Origin: Harmothoe impar
Lineage: Eukaryota > Annelida > Polychaeta > Phyllodocida > Polynoidae
Reading direction: 5' to 3'
NCBI GenBank assembly: GCA_947462335.1
Contig: OX381710.1
Coordinates: 32,169,004-32,233,003 of the forward strand
Length of the DNA stretch: 64,000 nucleotides
This document shows, piece after piece, positions 29,594 through 39,976 of the stretch; the stretch's first letter is position 1; each line of letters starts with the position of its first letter. Both the position numbers and the translations under genes were made by a program. Under the pieces are notes generated by a model, which was given only the letters and a program-made list of their open reading frames with translations, made no database searches and was not told the origin of the DNA.

Positions 29594-29822
29594 TTAACCC
29601 TTTAAGGACGGCATGTCGCAAAAAAGATTTGTCGTCATGATGCACCAATGCAGCCCAGTGAGTAACTCGCAATGATGCATTGGTGCATCATCCTGACCCT
29701 TTGGGAGGGTCTCAATCCCATAGGGTCAGCATGAATGCAGCACCTGCGAGTTACTCGCCAGTGCTGCATTTATGCATCATGCCGACCAAGGATATAATGC
29801 ATGCCGTCCTTAAAAGGCTAAC
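29594..29822. mobile_element. TTAA-palindrome MITE, well preserved
   Basis: TTAACCCTTTAAGGACGGCA to GCATGCCGTCCTTAAAAGGC. Two inner hairpins: one around CAGTGAGTAACTCGCAATG, one around GCAGCACCTGCGAGTTACTC. This copy is a good reference for the family. Confidence 0.85.
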
Positions 29823-29840
29823 TACTGTATAGTGGATGAC

Positions 29841-30013
29841 TCAGGGGCGGATCCAGGGGGGGAGTCCAGGGGGTCCGGACCCCCCCCCTTTTGGAAAAAA
29901 ATTTAGATTTTTTTAATGATAATTTGATACGCCGCGAGTCGCGGCGCGTCACTTTTCGGTACTTTGGTGTTTGGTGGACCCCCCCCTTTTCAAATTCCTG
30001 GGTCTGCCCCTGG
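29841..30013. mobile_element. MITE with TCAGGGGCGGATCCAGG ends
   Basis: The ends TCAGGGGCGGATCCAGG and CCTGGGTCTGCCCCTGGA are near complements. The centre has the perfect hairpin CGCCGCGAGTCGCGGCG. Similar GGCGGATCCAGGGG ends are widespread in animal genomes. A related fragment lies at 30165-30200. Confidence 0.7.
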
Positions 30014-30338
30014 ATCATGTTCATGGTGTGGTAGCACTGCTGGGGGGGGGGGGTTGGTTTTAGATGAAGACACACCAAAGACGGATGTACCTTTAATATG
30101 CCAGACCAGAGACATACATTGGCCAGACTAACTGCCGAGGCACCTGCCTCTGATGTCCTGGTGCAGGAGCGGATCCAGGGGCGGGGGCGGGGGGGGGGGG
30201 GAGGAGTGGCCTGCAATCCTCTAATTCCCCCCAACTTTGTGTTTCCTTTGCATGTAAGACGACATTCCCCCCCATCCCCACCCACGCCCACCTTTTTCAA
30301 GCCCTACACCCAACTCTGTCAAACTGCAATCTATACAG
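30014..30338. other. Non-coding stretch
   Basis: G-runs at 30041-30052 and 30189-30200. Frames on both strands are unsupported. Confidence 0.35.
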
Positions 30339-30609
30339 GGCCAAAAAAATAAAAAGGTTTGTTTCCGGTCATCCGACCGGGTCTAGCAAACAGGACCGGG
30401 TCCCCTTCTTTTTTTTTCTGGAAAATTTTGCTATTTGCAGTTTTTTATGGTTCGTAAATTGGACAATTATTAAGGATTTTATGGCAAAAACCCTAAAACC
30501 GGGCCCTAAAATGGTAAAAAGCAAAAAGCAAAAAAAAAAAAAAAAAATCGGCCGGCCGGGCCTAGCCTGCCAGACCATGTTACCGGAAACCAACCTTTTT
30601 CTTTTGGCC
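30339..30609. mobile_element. GGCC/TWA MITE, 'GACCGGGTC' subtype
   Basis: GGCCAAAAAAATAAAAAGGT, then TTTCCGGTCATCCGACCGGG; right end ATGTTACCGGAAACCAACC...TTTGGCC. It shares TCCGGT and TCTAGCAAA with copies 14769, 38675, 47778 and 57329, separating them from the CAGGTCACCCGACC subtype. Confidence 0.75.
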
Positions 30610-31225
30610 CAATTGCACATCGACACCAGATGACAATAAGCTCACCCCCTAGTACAGTTACAGGGCGGATAGTGTTGGTGGGTGGGTGGTGGGTGTAGCC
30701 ATATCATAAAGACATTTGTAAGTGCACCAAAGGCCTAAAGGTCAAAGATTACTTTCTTGGAACCACTGAACCAGCTTTATTGGAGAAGCGATGCTCTAAT
30801 GACTGGTACCCCTTCAGTTCTAGTTCACCTGCGGAGGCCGCCTATTGAGCCCTCATTACAGAACTGGAGGGCCCCCATGGGAAATGATGATGGCCACAGC
30901 TGGCCACCCTACTACATTTGTATATAGATACTAGAATGGCCAAGGAAAGTTGTCTTTTTATGTGTGCCCATAATTTCCCGTTTCTAACATGGAATTGTAG
31001 CTTAACCGGCTGATTATTAACTTTTCAAAACATTGTACTTTCCTCATCGATTGTTTAGTCCCATCTTATATATTTCCTTGTAAAAAAAGGAGCAAATACG
31101 ACCAAGTTTATTCACTTATACTTGAATGTATGCTCCTGCATTTAGAGAGAACAGCTGTGGTGTCAGGTCGGCATACAGTCTGCATTGTGCTCCTGATTGT
31201 ACTCAGGGGACGCATAATGGGTGCT
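30610..31225. other. Non-coding stretch, nothing recognised
   Basis: No named repeat or exon. Confidence 0.35.
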
Positions 31226-31522
31226 TTAGGGAGTGATCATTTATTATCAACAAGGGGGGGGGGGGGTGTGGTGGGTTTGGGGGAGGGGGGGCAAAAAATT
31301 TGGACCCCTTGACCGGGGGGGGGGCAAAAAAATTTAACCTGTTTTGAGCCAAAAAGCCCGCGCGTTACCATGCTTCAAAGGGCCCGCGCGCGAGCCGATT
31401 TTCGACCCTACGGGGGGCGGGGGGGGGGGTAAAAAATTTTGACCCCTTGACCGGGGGGGTAAAAAATTTTGCACGCTCCGCCCACCACCCCCCCCTGTTG
31501 TTAAAAAATGATCACTCCCTTA
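31226..31522. mobile_element. GGGAGTGATC MITE (TTA duplications)
   Basis: TTA-GGGAGTGATCATTTATTATC to TTGTTAAAAAATGATCACTC-CC-TTA. The interior is G-runs alternating with CAAAAAATTTGGACCCCTTG and GTAAAAAATTTTGACCCCTT. The 3-bp TTA duplications fit Harbinger-type insertion. The right TTA is shared with the next element. Confidence 0.8.
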
Positions 31523-31807
31523 GGCCAAAGAAAAAGGTTTGTTTCAGGTCACCCGACCGACCCTATAAAAACAGGGCCGACCCTTCTTTTTTTAATGCAA
31601 TTTAGAAGAATTTCTTCAAATATTTACACTTTTTTGGGGTAAATTTTAGTTCTACAAAAAAATTCAAATTTTTTCCCCATTTTTACAATATTTTTGTATC
31701 GTAGAAGGGCTGTAAAAAAAAATGTACAAAAAGAAAATCCGACCTACCGACCCTAGATTTTCATCCCATGATACCTAAAACAAACCTTTTTTTAAAATTT
31801 GGCCTTA
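31520..31807. mobile_element. GGCC/TWA MITE, 'CAGGTCACCCGACC' subtype
   Basis: TTA-GGCCAAAGAAAAAGG to AACCTTTTTTTAAAATTTGGCC-TTA (ends only quoted in part). It directly abuts the preceding GGGAGTGATC element at a common TTA. Confidence 0.8.
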
Positions 31808-31814
31808 ACAAGTG

Positions 31815-32041
31815 TTAACCATTCAAGGACGGCATGATATCTTTTAGTGAACTCTGCCCTTCATCTGCCCCTTTACAGCTCTGGTGAGTAACTCGCCGGT
31901 TCTGCTTTCATGCATCTCACAAAGGTCGTCATGATGCACCAATGCAAGACCGGTGAGTTACTCGCCAGCACTGCATGGATGCATCATGACCAGTGAGCAT
32001 GATGCATTGAGGCATCATGCCGTCCTTTAAGAGAGGGTTAC
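31815..32041. mobile_element. TTAA-palindrome MITE
   Basis: TTAACCATTCAAGGACGGCA to GCCGTCCTTTAAGAGAGGGT. Inner cores GGTGAGTAACTCGCCGGT and CCGGTGAGTTACTCGCCAGC. Confidence 0.75.
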
Positions 32042-32070
32042 CTCATTAGTTAGGTGACCTGACGTACCTA

Positions 32071-32320
32071 GGCCAAATAAAAGAAAAGTTTGATTCAGGT
32101 CACCCGACCGACCCTATCAAAACAGGGCCGACCCTACGTTTTTTCATGCACTTTTGAAAAAAACCCACATATTTTTACCCCTTTTTGGTAAACTTTAGGA
32201 TCTTCGAAAAAGCTGGGTAGTATTTTCATGTTTAAAAAAAAGTTAAAAAAAAGAAAAGAATCCGACCTACCGACCCTACATTTTCTTGCCATGTTACCTG
32301 AAACAACCCTTTTTTTTGCC
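32071..32320. mobile_element. GGCC/TWA MITE, 'CAGGTCACCCGACC' subtype
   Basis: GGCCAAATAAAAGAAAAGTT then GATTCAGGTCACCCGACCGA; right end ATGTTACCTGAAACAACCC and a shortened TTTTTGCC. Confidence 0.75.
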
Positions 32321-32477
32321 TTACCGTGTGACTTATACAATATACTCAGTACAGCACCGTCCGTCATTTATATAGTTTTCTCACCTGAAAGTAGAGAAAG
32401 AGAATAACTGTTAGATAGTGTTAGCACAATAATCACGGTATCTGGTTTCATGATTTAAAAAGAGATAACAAGTGACA

Positions 32478-32665
32478 GCGGCACAGCAGTCTCAGAGTGT
32501 CCCAGGCTGGGATGTGTATTGTGACGCCCACAGCGCCTGTGGTGACCGGGACACTAAGAAAAGGAGAGGTACAGGGCCCCAGTGTAGGTTACATAATAGG
32601 CTGACGTAAGAGATGGGAAAGATAAGCTTCTGCTGTGCCCTGCGCTGTAATCCAAACTGTACCAT
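32478..32665 (+). repeat. Dispersed repeat REP-A, copy 2
   Basis: Matches 21300-21485 over its whole length, including AGTGTCCCAGGCTGGGATGT and GTACAGGGCCCCAGTGTAGG, with scattered differences. Confidence 0.8.
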
Positions 32666-33184
32666 ATATGTGCCATTGTAACCTTGTCGATACTGAACCA
32701 TTATGCCAATTATACAAGGGTATTAACTAAAGCTTGGTTCAGTAGTAGTTCCTTTATCTTTTTATATTCCAAGTATTAAAAGGATACATGTATAAAATCG
32801 ATCCAGTTTCAGTATACACTGACCTTTATTGTATGTCATTGGTCTTGGACCTCCTATACACACAGACCTTGTGTCTATAGCTGGTAGGATGGACCCCTGC
32901 TGTGGTGTACGGCTTCGATGTATCAATTAGTGCTACTAGATGACCTCCTAGAACACTAATAGCCCCCCCCCCCCCGCACACACACACTGTCTGCATGATA
33001 CCACACCGGGTGGCACTTGGAAGCAAATGCACCAAGTGACCTCCATGGAGCCCCAGGGAATTTTTTTTTAAAAGAAGGGGAAAACATAAAAGAAGAGATT
33101 GAAAAAATTGTCTATACAGTTACTTTATGTCTATTATGGAGCTGGGTAAGAAAGTACAGTCAGTACATTCATACAATTCACTAA
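32666..33184. other. Non-coding stretch
   Basis: C-run at 32964-32975. No exon. Confidence 0.35.
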
Positions 33185-33440
33185 AGCACGTCGTCGGCAT
33201 GATGCATGGATGCAGTCCTGACAAGGCCTTCTCTCGCCATAGCTACATACCAGCCATTCAGGAGTGTATCAGCCCTGTAGGATCAGCATGATGCTTGATG
33301 CAGGAGTGTATCAACCCTGTAGGCTCAGCATGATGCTTGATGCAGGAGTGTATGATGTCACTATCAACCCAGGAGTGTATCAACCTCAGCATGATGCTTG
33401 ATACTGTATCATACATGAATACATCAAGGCACTGTGCAGC
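33185..33440. mobile_element. TTAA-palindrome MITE fragment with internal ~43-bp repeats
   Basis: GCATGATGCATGGATGCAG core followed by three copies of AGGAGTGTATCAACC...AGCATGATGCTTGATGC. Termini missing. Confidence 0.5.
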
Positions 33441-33486
33441 CCTAAGTAAGTACCCCGGTATGTTAAGTAATCTCCCACATACTGAG

Positions 33487-33697
33487 TACTGTAAACGTAC
33501 ATATTTTCGCTGGTACAAATTTTCCCGGATTTGCTTTAAAATACAATTTTGCTGGGATTTGAATTCGCTGATATTGAAATATTACAGTTATTTAGCTATA
33601 TTGGATAGATTTTCGCTCTGTACATATTTTCGCGGATTTTAAAATCCGTGAAATCCGCGAAAATATGTACAGTGCAAAATAAAATACGTTTACAGTA
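33487..33697. mobile_element. TA-flanked CTGTAAACGTA MITE
   Basis: TA-CTGTAAACGTACATATTT to AAATACGTTTACAG-TA. The interior repeats CATATTTTCGC and CGCGAAAATATGTAC. Degenerate relatives are at 1925-2118, 56470-56590, 56850-57000 and 58930-59080. Confidence 0.75.
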
Positions 33698-33830
33698 GTT
33701 AGTTTTACACTACATGAATCCGACACTGTTTATTAGAACATGAAATGTTTTAAGCACAAACAGTAACATCCTAAACAATAGAGAAGGCAGGGAGGGGAGG
33801 ACACATCCATTTGTGCCGTTTTCTTGTCAG
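33698..33830. other. Short stretch ending in a splice acceptor-like sequence
   Basis: Ends GTGCCGTTTTCTTGTCAG, a good acceptor for the candidate exon that follows. Confidence 0.35.
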
Positions 33831-33942
33831 TCTAACTCTGTCTGTAAGGCAGAGAACAATGTAGACACATACCTAGTTACGGCTGACAAATCTCTTTATA
33901 ATTACCTGGGAGTGAAAAAAGCAGAAAGTGTCTCAGTTTGTG
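33831..33942 (+). CDS. Candidate internal exon, unknown protein (alternative donor at 34069)
   Basis: Acceptor TTTTCTTGTCAG precedes 33831. Only one frame is open: it starts SNSVCKAENNVDTYLVTADK and ends AESVSVC plus one base, at donor G-GTAAGG (33943). A second donor AT-GTAAGT at 34069 would extend the exon by 126 bases and keep the same phase (79 codons plus one base), adding DVPVGGLSSPSDTP and EERLQAFWVLPC. The phase-0 start fits the phase-0 end of the exon at 23159-23293, 10.5 kb upstream. Family not recognised; no transcript evidence. Confidence 0.35.
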
Positions 33943-34068
33943 GTAAGGATGTCCCTGTAGGCGGGCTGAGCTCACCCAGCGACACACCTCAACGACGGGG
34001 AAAACTGCCCATGGAAGAAAGGCTACAGGCGTTTTGGGTATTACCCTGTCTGCATATCTATAGCATAT

Positions 34069-34507
34069 GTAAGTATAGGTGATTTAAAAAAAAAGAAAAT
34101 TGAAAACAATCTTGAAACCGCTGTGTGATTTTCATATTTTAGGGTCAATTGTATGGAAATCAACATAACAATATGAAGATAAGTGAGTGGTAAATCTTTA
34201 ACAGGGGGAGGGGGGGGGGGGTCGAAATTTGTTATAGAAGCATAGTTAACTCGTGGCTTTTATGTAAAAAAAAAGGTGAAATTTCCCCACCCCCAACCAT
34301 CAAGAGGTGCACATTTTTACCCCCCACCCCAAAAAAATCCTCCATTGAAGATTATTTCTATGTTTAATAAGGGTGTGTGTCTTTAGGGGGGGGGGGGGGG
34401 GTCGGTTTTTGGTTCCCAGTAAAGGCTACATGAAACTGTTGGGACGACCATTGCAGCCTGTATGCCTAAACCTTTTAATTCATCTAATTTATTTTGCCAA
34501 GCCACAG
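34069..34507. other. G-run-rich stretch, possible short intron
   Basis: G-runs at 34204-34220 and 34386-34400 with CCCCACCCC counterparts, resembling a decayed GGGAGTGATC element. Ends with TAATTTATTTTGCCAAGCCA and CAG, a plausible acceptor at 34507. Confidence 0.35.
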
Positions 34508-34675
34508 GCAAAGCTCGCCTAAGGAATAATAATAAGAAAGACCTGAGGCCGTTGGCAAGTCTACTGTCCCCTGGGTGGGCCTGGGGCGTGGAGTCACTCT
34601 ATTATCCACACCAAACAGTTCAGGGCCGTGGGCCACCACCTCCTCATGTCGCTTTTAATTTAAAACAAATTAATG
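34508..34675 (+). CDS. Candidate exon, unknown protein
   Basis: After the acceptor at 34507 two bases complete the codon left open by the exon at 33831. The frame then reads KARLRNNNKKDLRPLASLLS, PGWAWGVESLYYPHQTVQGR and GPPPPHVAFN. It stays open into the TTAA-palindrome MITE that starts at 34676 and stops at 34761, so if real its end is either an unseen donor or transposon-derived. Evidence is frame continuity and residue composition only. Confidence 0.28.
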
Positions 34676-34883
34676 TTAACCCTTTAAGGATGGCATTATG
34701 CCTTAATGCATCATGCCAGGCCTGCATTGGTGCATCATGCCGACCCTTTGGATCTGTCTGAAGCCCCTAGTGTCAGCATAATGCTTGAATGCAGTACTGG
34801 CGAGTTACTCGCCAGGGCTGCATTCATGCATCATGACGACCAAGGGCATGCATGAAGCCACAACGCCATCCTTAAAGGTTTAA
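34676..34883. mobile_element. TTAA-palindrome MITE
   Basis: TTAACCCTTTAAGGATGGCA to GCCATCCTTAAAGGT-TTAA, with the core ACTGGCGAGTTACTCGCCAG. Confidence 0.8.
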
Positions 34884-35959
34884 CAGGTTCGCACCCAGTC
34901 GCCTTGGTCATATAGTGAAGCCTACTGCGGGGGTCTGCATGTCAAATAACGGCCCCTCTAGTGGTCATCTTGTACCATCTTGACATGCACTTATTCTAAA
35001 TTGGTTTGCACTAAAAATGTATTAAGGTTGATCCCTACTCTTAACTTTTCATCCATAGAATTTCCTAATCTTTTGCCTGATGGTAGTTTAGATCATTAAG
35101 AAATGGAAAATGTAAAAAATAGGGGAGGTCCCGAGTTACTTTTTTTAATACAGATTTTTGAAAGTATTTTCTATTTTTGGCAAAAAAACCCACAAAAATT
35201 GGGAAATCTTCACGATTTTTTTTTCTTAGTGAACCACTGCACACATTGATCAATGTTATATTTGAAATAAATAATCCTATATTGTGTCCTTAAATGGGAA
35301 AAATAAAATTATGGTCTGAAAACAACCCTTTTGTGAAAAAAGGTGGTGGTTATAGGACGATTGATTAAATTTGATGCAAAATTTTTCAACAAAATCTTTA
35401 AAAATAGCAAAGGAAATCCATAGACTTTTTTTTTTACTTTCTAAAAAAATAGTTCAGATCATTTGCTAACATAACAAAGTAATTTTGATAGGGGGTCCCG
35501 TGCATATTTTTAAGGTTTTGGGCCTTTAAAGTTAAAAAACAGTACAAAAAATGTCTAAATCTCATATTCAAAGGCCAAAATAATGGGTTAAAAGCCAAGG
35601 ATCGGGGTCAAAAATGTATATATTTTATACCCTTGGTTTTTTGAAGAACACTCATGAGATCTATATCAATTTCAATAATGATTTATTGGTAAATAATTCC
35701 AATATTCTAAAATAAGTTAAAAATAGCAAATATCACTGGCTCCAAATATATCAAATATTCAAAGTGCAATAAAATACTCAATTTTGCTCGGAATTGTCCA
35801 ATATTTGAATATGGCTTAGTTGGCATGTATATGTATCCGGTCCTCTACTATTGGCTCATTCTGACAGGTTTAATCTATATGCGCAAAAAGCTGCGCAGTA
35901 GTCCATATTCCATGAGTAGCGATCAACTTTAAGTGAACCGAGTGGCCTGGTCATATCAT
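34884..35959. other. AT-rich non-coding stretch
   Basis: T- and A-runs throughout; no exon or complete MITE is seen. Confidence 0.4.
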
Positions 35960-36045
35960 CACAACCAGAGGGGGGTGGGGCAAAATCATTTGGATCCCTT
36001 AAGACGCGGGGAGGGGGGGGGGGCAAAATTCACTCCCCTTTTCTC
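35960..36045. mobile_element. GGGAGTGATC MITE, internal fragment
   Basis: GAGGGGGGTGGGGCAAAATC, TTTGGATCCCTT and GGGGGGGGGCAAAATTCACT match the interior of the family; both ends are missing. Confidence 0.45.
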
Positions 36046-36739
36046 TAGCCAGGGCGTTACTATAGTTGAAATTATCAACCAAAGAAATTTTAATTACATT
36101 TTGTACTTTTTAAATACATTTTATTCATAATATCTCAATCCTAGAAAATTGTTGACAGGATCTCGTTCCGTCTACATCATTCATTTACTGTAGTAAACCC
36201 AAAACTTGAACCACAACTTGAATCTGTCCTCATCTTCAGAGCCACTACTTGTCCACTAGATGCTGACTATGGGTAGTAGGTGGCCTATGCTTTTGTAAAG
36301 GTGTGATATAATTGGGATTTAATTAGAGGGCAGGTGCGGAGGCCTCTTACAAGGGTAAGGGCTAGTCCTCCTAAAGCAAAGTACCTGCCCAGAAATAGAC
36401 TGTTATTTGTGGATCGTTGTAAGGAGGGGTGGAGAGGGGGATTTAGATGACAACCACACTTGTATACCGGTAATTTCACAATGCTTAAATTTATATTTGA
36501 GAAAAAATAACGATATATTTGCCTTACGACGAGAGTATGAGTTATAACAACGTTCTGAGATGAAAATGAAAACGGGACGTTCTGTCTTTTATTGTTATTC
36601 AATCAAGAATCAAAATAAAGTTCACTGGTCACTTCCAGGTCCAGCCCACCCAGTTATGCCTTATGCCCAGTTCCATGAACATCAACTTTTGGGGGCCGCA
36701 CGAACGCACCCCCAAGAATAGTAAGCATTCGGACATCAG
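36046..36739. other. Non-coding stretch, nothing recognised
   Basis: No gene is called; a 105-codon minus-strand frame (36285-36602) lacks any motif. Confidence 0.35.
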
Positions 36740-36900
36740 CATATCAGGATGTTGTGTCAGTCCCATAGGGTCAGCACTGTGGATGCAGCCCTAGAGAGTT
36801 ACTCCCTAGGGCTGTCTTTAGGTATTTATGCTGACAAAAGAGCATATTATAGAAACACATGCAGCACATTAAAGCAGTTTGCTGCCTTTACAGGGTTAGC
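36740..36900. mobile_element. TTAA-palindrome MITE, partial
   Basis: CAGCCCTAGAGAGTTACTCC and CCTAGGGCTG form the core hairpin; the right end CCTTTACAGGGTTA is diverged. Confidence 0.5.
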
Positions 36901-37189
36901 AATATATTTGACCATAACTGTTTCCGCCAGGAGTGAGTGGTACTCTGTGGGTTTGTACAAGGGGGGGGGGGTGCTGGGAGGGGGTAAAGGGGGCTACAGA
37001 CTAGTGTTAAAGCCTTACGTCACCTTAAAGTGGCTGAAGCCGTACAAAAGAAAGCTTCTCACGGGGAAAATGGCCGCCACTCAACAACATCCAATCAGCT
37101 GCCGCGTTACAAGTACAACAACCAATCACAAGCCGTGTTACAATGGGTGCAGCAGGCGCCATCTGGTGGCCTCACACCTGCAGCAAGGG
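36901..37189. other. Promoter-like patch with YY1 and CCAAT motifs
   Basis: AAAATGGCCGCCACT at 37067 and two CCAATCA boxes (37088, 37120). The ATG there opens ~42 codons into the next MITE. No donor supports an exon. Confidence 0.3.
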
Positions 37190-37444
37190 TTAACCCTTTA
37201 AGTATGGCATCATGCACTAATGCATCATGCCCTTGGTCGTCATGATGCACGAATGCAGCCCTGGCAAGTGACTCGCCAGTGCTGCATTCATGCATCATGA
37301 TGACCAGACTACATAGTTGAGACATCCCCAAAGGGTCTGCATGATGCACCAATGCAACTGCGGTGAGTTACTCGCCGGGGCTGTATTGGTGCATCGTGTC
37401 GACAAATGTCATCTTTTAGTGACATGCCATCCTTAAAGGGTTAA
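37190..37444. mobile_element. TTAA-palindrome MITE
   Basis: TTAACCCTTTAAGTATGGCA to GCCATCCTTAAAGGG-TTAA, with two full inner hairpins. Confidence 0.85.
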
Positions 37445-37709
37445 CCCTTTATGGTCAGGCATCACATCATAAACACTTTAACCCTGTAAGGACAGCATGC
37501 TGATTTAATGTGCTCTACCATTTGTCGCAATGATGCATGGATGCAACCCTGTCAAGTAAGTCACATGCGCTGCATTCAAGCATCATGATCTCAATGGTAT
37601 TGCTACATTCCTTAATGGTCGTCATGATACCCCAGTCCACTGCATCGGGGTATCATGACCACAGATGTCGCCTTGAAAACATGACATCCCTTAAAGAGCT
37701 TTAAAGGGT
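37441..37709. mobile_element. TTAA-palindrome MITE, abutting the previous copy
   Basis: Shares TTAA 37441-37444 with its neighbour. A second TTAACCCTGTAAGGACAGCA start lies at 37478, so this is either a nested copy or one with a duplicated tip. Ends CCCTTAAAGAGCTTTAAAGG. Confidence 0.65.
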
Positions 37710-38429
37710 CAAGAAACTGAGTTCAAATTGAGAGGCTGTTTTTTATGTGTTTATTGCTTTAAAGTGCAGTGCTTTAATCGTGTTTATTTTCTGCTCAATT
37801 TCGCAATATGTAATCAAATCAAATATTCATTTTTCAATTTGCAAAAATTACATCACAGATCTGATGAGGCAAAATCTGATTTAGAGAATGATATTACCAT
37901 TTCAAAATCTGATTTTCTTGTTAAACATTCCCAGACAGAATATTAGAAGAAAATGTCCAAATTGTTTCGTTTTCTTATATTTTTCTAGATTTTAGCAGAT
38001 TTTGGTTAGGAACAAAAAGCTCCCAGTGATTTCAGTGGCCTAATTAATCTGACCAGTTATTAAACAGTTTTGTCATGTTCAACATTAAAAAAAAGAAGAA
38101 AAATATCCAGATTTCTATCCGACCATATTGCCTGAAACACACTTCCCAATTCATAGTTTATATCAGTTGCATATGACAAGTGACATACCCCACCTCCCTC
38201 CCTCTCCGCAGGATATCGCCATCCATCAAAACTGTCAATTCCCCACAGAACTGCTTTAATGTAATCAGTACCGACAATTTTCTACACGGCGCACAGGAAC
38301 CCAATCCATTATTAAAAGCCATATTTGTAAGATACGAAACTGACCTTGTTAAAAGCCCCTATATTTGTAAGATACCAAACTAATTTCAGGAACCACTTCT
38401 AATCACATCGTCTGCTGGTCAAGATACCA
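37710..38429. other. AT-rich non-coding stretch
   Basis: Holds a fragment resembling a GGCC/TWA right arm at 38030-38140 (ATCCGACCATATTGCCTGAA). No exon. Confidence 0.35.
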
Positions 38430-38670
38430 GCGGCGCCAGGAATTCCGCTGGTCCCCGACATCAAAGCGGCCGGTCAGACTGGGGGCGGGGCGCGCGCCGG
38501 GGAACAGCAACCAGCGCCAGCAGACGACATTTAGACGGCGTCTGCCGCCATTTTGACAGCGCATGCGTGGCCGAAGTCTCGCGCCGTGTCACGTGGACGC
38601 TGCCCTCGTTATCAGCTCCAGATAGGACCTCGTTCTGGTCAGCCGTATCATCTAGGCCTTGGGCACCATG
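38430..38670. promoter_or_regulatory. CpG-rich promoter-like island
   Basis: Contains GGGGCGGGGC (SP1), GCGCATGCGTGGC (NRF1), GCCGCCATTTTG (YY1 type), TCTCGCG and TCACGTGGAC (E-box). This is the most CpG-rich part of the window. No adjoining coding exon is convincing on either strand: the ATG at 38668 (CACCATG) would meet a stop three codons on once the MITE is removed. Confidence 0.5.
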
Positions 38671-38671
38671 C

Positions 38672-38893
38672 TAAGGCCAAATAAAAAAATAGGTTGGTTT
38701 CCGGTAACATAGTCAGACAACCCAGACCCGGCCGGTCGGATTTTTTTTTCCAGTTTTTTTTTTTCCAATTTTCTTATTTGAGGCCTATTTTTAGCGTTTT
38801 TCCTCTAAAATCCTTAAAAATTATCCGATTTACAAACCGTAAAAACTGGTATGTATGGACAAATTTGAAAAAGAAAAAAAGAGGGGGGCCTAA
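38672..38893. mobile_element. GGCC/TWA MITE, 'GACCGGGTC' subtype
   Basis: TAA-GGCCAAATAAAAAAATAGG at left, GAGGGGGGCC-TAA at right. The right arm is partly lost, so the palindrome is asymmetric. Confidence 0.7.
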
Positions 38894-38949
38894 CATAGAG
38901 AGAGTCCAGAGAGGCCGCACAGTGTGCGTGTCTTTTTTGGCGAATTTTT

Positions 38950-39080
38950 GTCGTCATGATGGACATGAGACATGAATGCAGCTCTACTCGCCAAACCTGC
39001 ATTTATGCATCATGCCAACTGTATACGACATGACGCACCCGGACAATGCATGTCTTTGGTGCATCATGATGACACAAACT
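38950..39080. mobile_element. TTAA-palindrome MITE, fragment
   Basis: Core motifs CGTCATGATG, CATGAATGCAGC and CTGCATTTATGCATCATGCC without termini. Confidence 0.5.
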
Positions 39081-39723
39081 CATGCCCAGGTGAACAGAAC
39101 ATGACGGCTTTTAACAAGAAAGTAGAATTCCCTGCTTTTAGGCATCATAGTGTGTCATTAAAGGTCTTAGCCATTTGGGAGCGCCATCCTGAGCTCTGAT
39201 ATGAATTAGACATCACATCCAGGGGGAATCCCCTACAAAACGGACACACTTCTTACAGTCCCTGCTCACACACAGAAGCATCTGGTGATGGGAATACCCC
39301 CCCCTCCCCCACCCCCGGGGGGCTGTGATCAGGAGGGACAGACCTGGGGGGGGGGTGGTCTGCATTTTTTCGGTGATAGAAAATCAGGAATTATCTCCCC
39401 TAATTTGCATAATCAAACGCTCTCGTGCAGATTGAGGTCACGTGGGTGCGCACGAGATGTGAGCAGATGTCATCTGCTTCTAGAACAGGTCTTTTCCTTT
39501 CAATAAAAATCTGTACTAAGATGTCTGTGTTTTATTTATTAAATCCCTCTTTAATAATTCAAAAGATGTGTAGTTACTTGTCATAACACATGAATAAATA
39601 GATGAAATGATAAATAGAAATAATCTGAAATTAGATTCAAGAAAATCAAATACCACAGCAGCAAATTGGATGCGCGCCGTTCCTGCCCGCTTTGATGAGA
39701 AGTCCCTCCGTTTTTTGTCGTCA
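39081..39723. other. Non-coding stretch
   Basis: C/G-runs at 39296-39355; CAATAAAAAT at 39501 could be a polyadenylation signal but no gene end is recognised. Confidence 0.35.
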
Positions 39724-39976
39724 TTAAACCTTTAAGGCTGGCATGGTGCTTTAATGCATCATGCCATTGGTCGTCATGATGCATGAAAGCAGCCCTGGCG
39801 AGTAACTCCCCAGTGCTGCATTCAAGCATCATGCCGACCCTACGGGTTTGATACACCTCCCGAAGGGTCGGTATGATGCACCAATGCAGCACTGGCGAGT
39901 TACTCGCCAGAGCTACATTGGTGCATTATGCCGACAAATGCCATATTTTAGCCACACACCGTCCTTAAAGCGTTAA
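39724..39976. mobile_element. TTAA-palindrome MITE
   Basis: TTAAACCTTTAAGGCTGGCA to CACCGTCCTTAAAGCG-TTAA. Inner cores CTGGCGAGTAACTCCCCAG and ACTGGCGAGTTACTCGCCAG. Confidence 0.8.

Noticed and set aside
38413..38610. Short minus-strand coding starts in the CpG island (such as MSGTSGIPGAA)
   Set aside because: Frames close within 20 codons and no strong donor follows.
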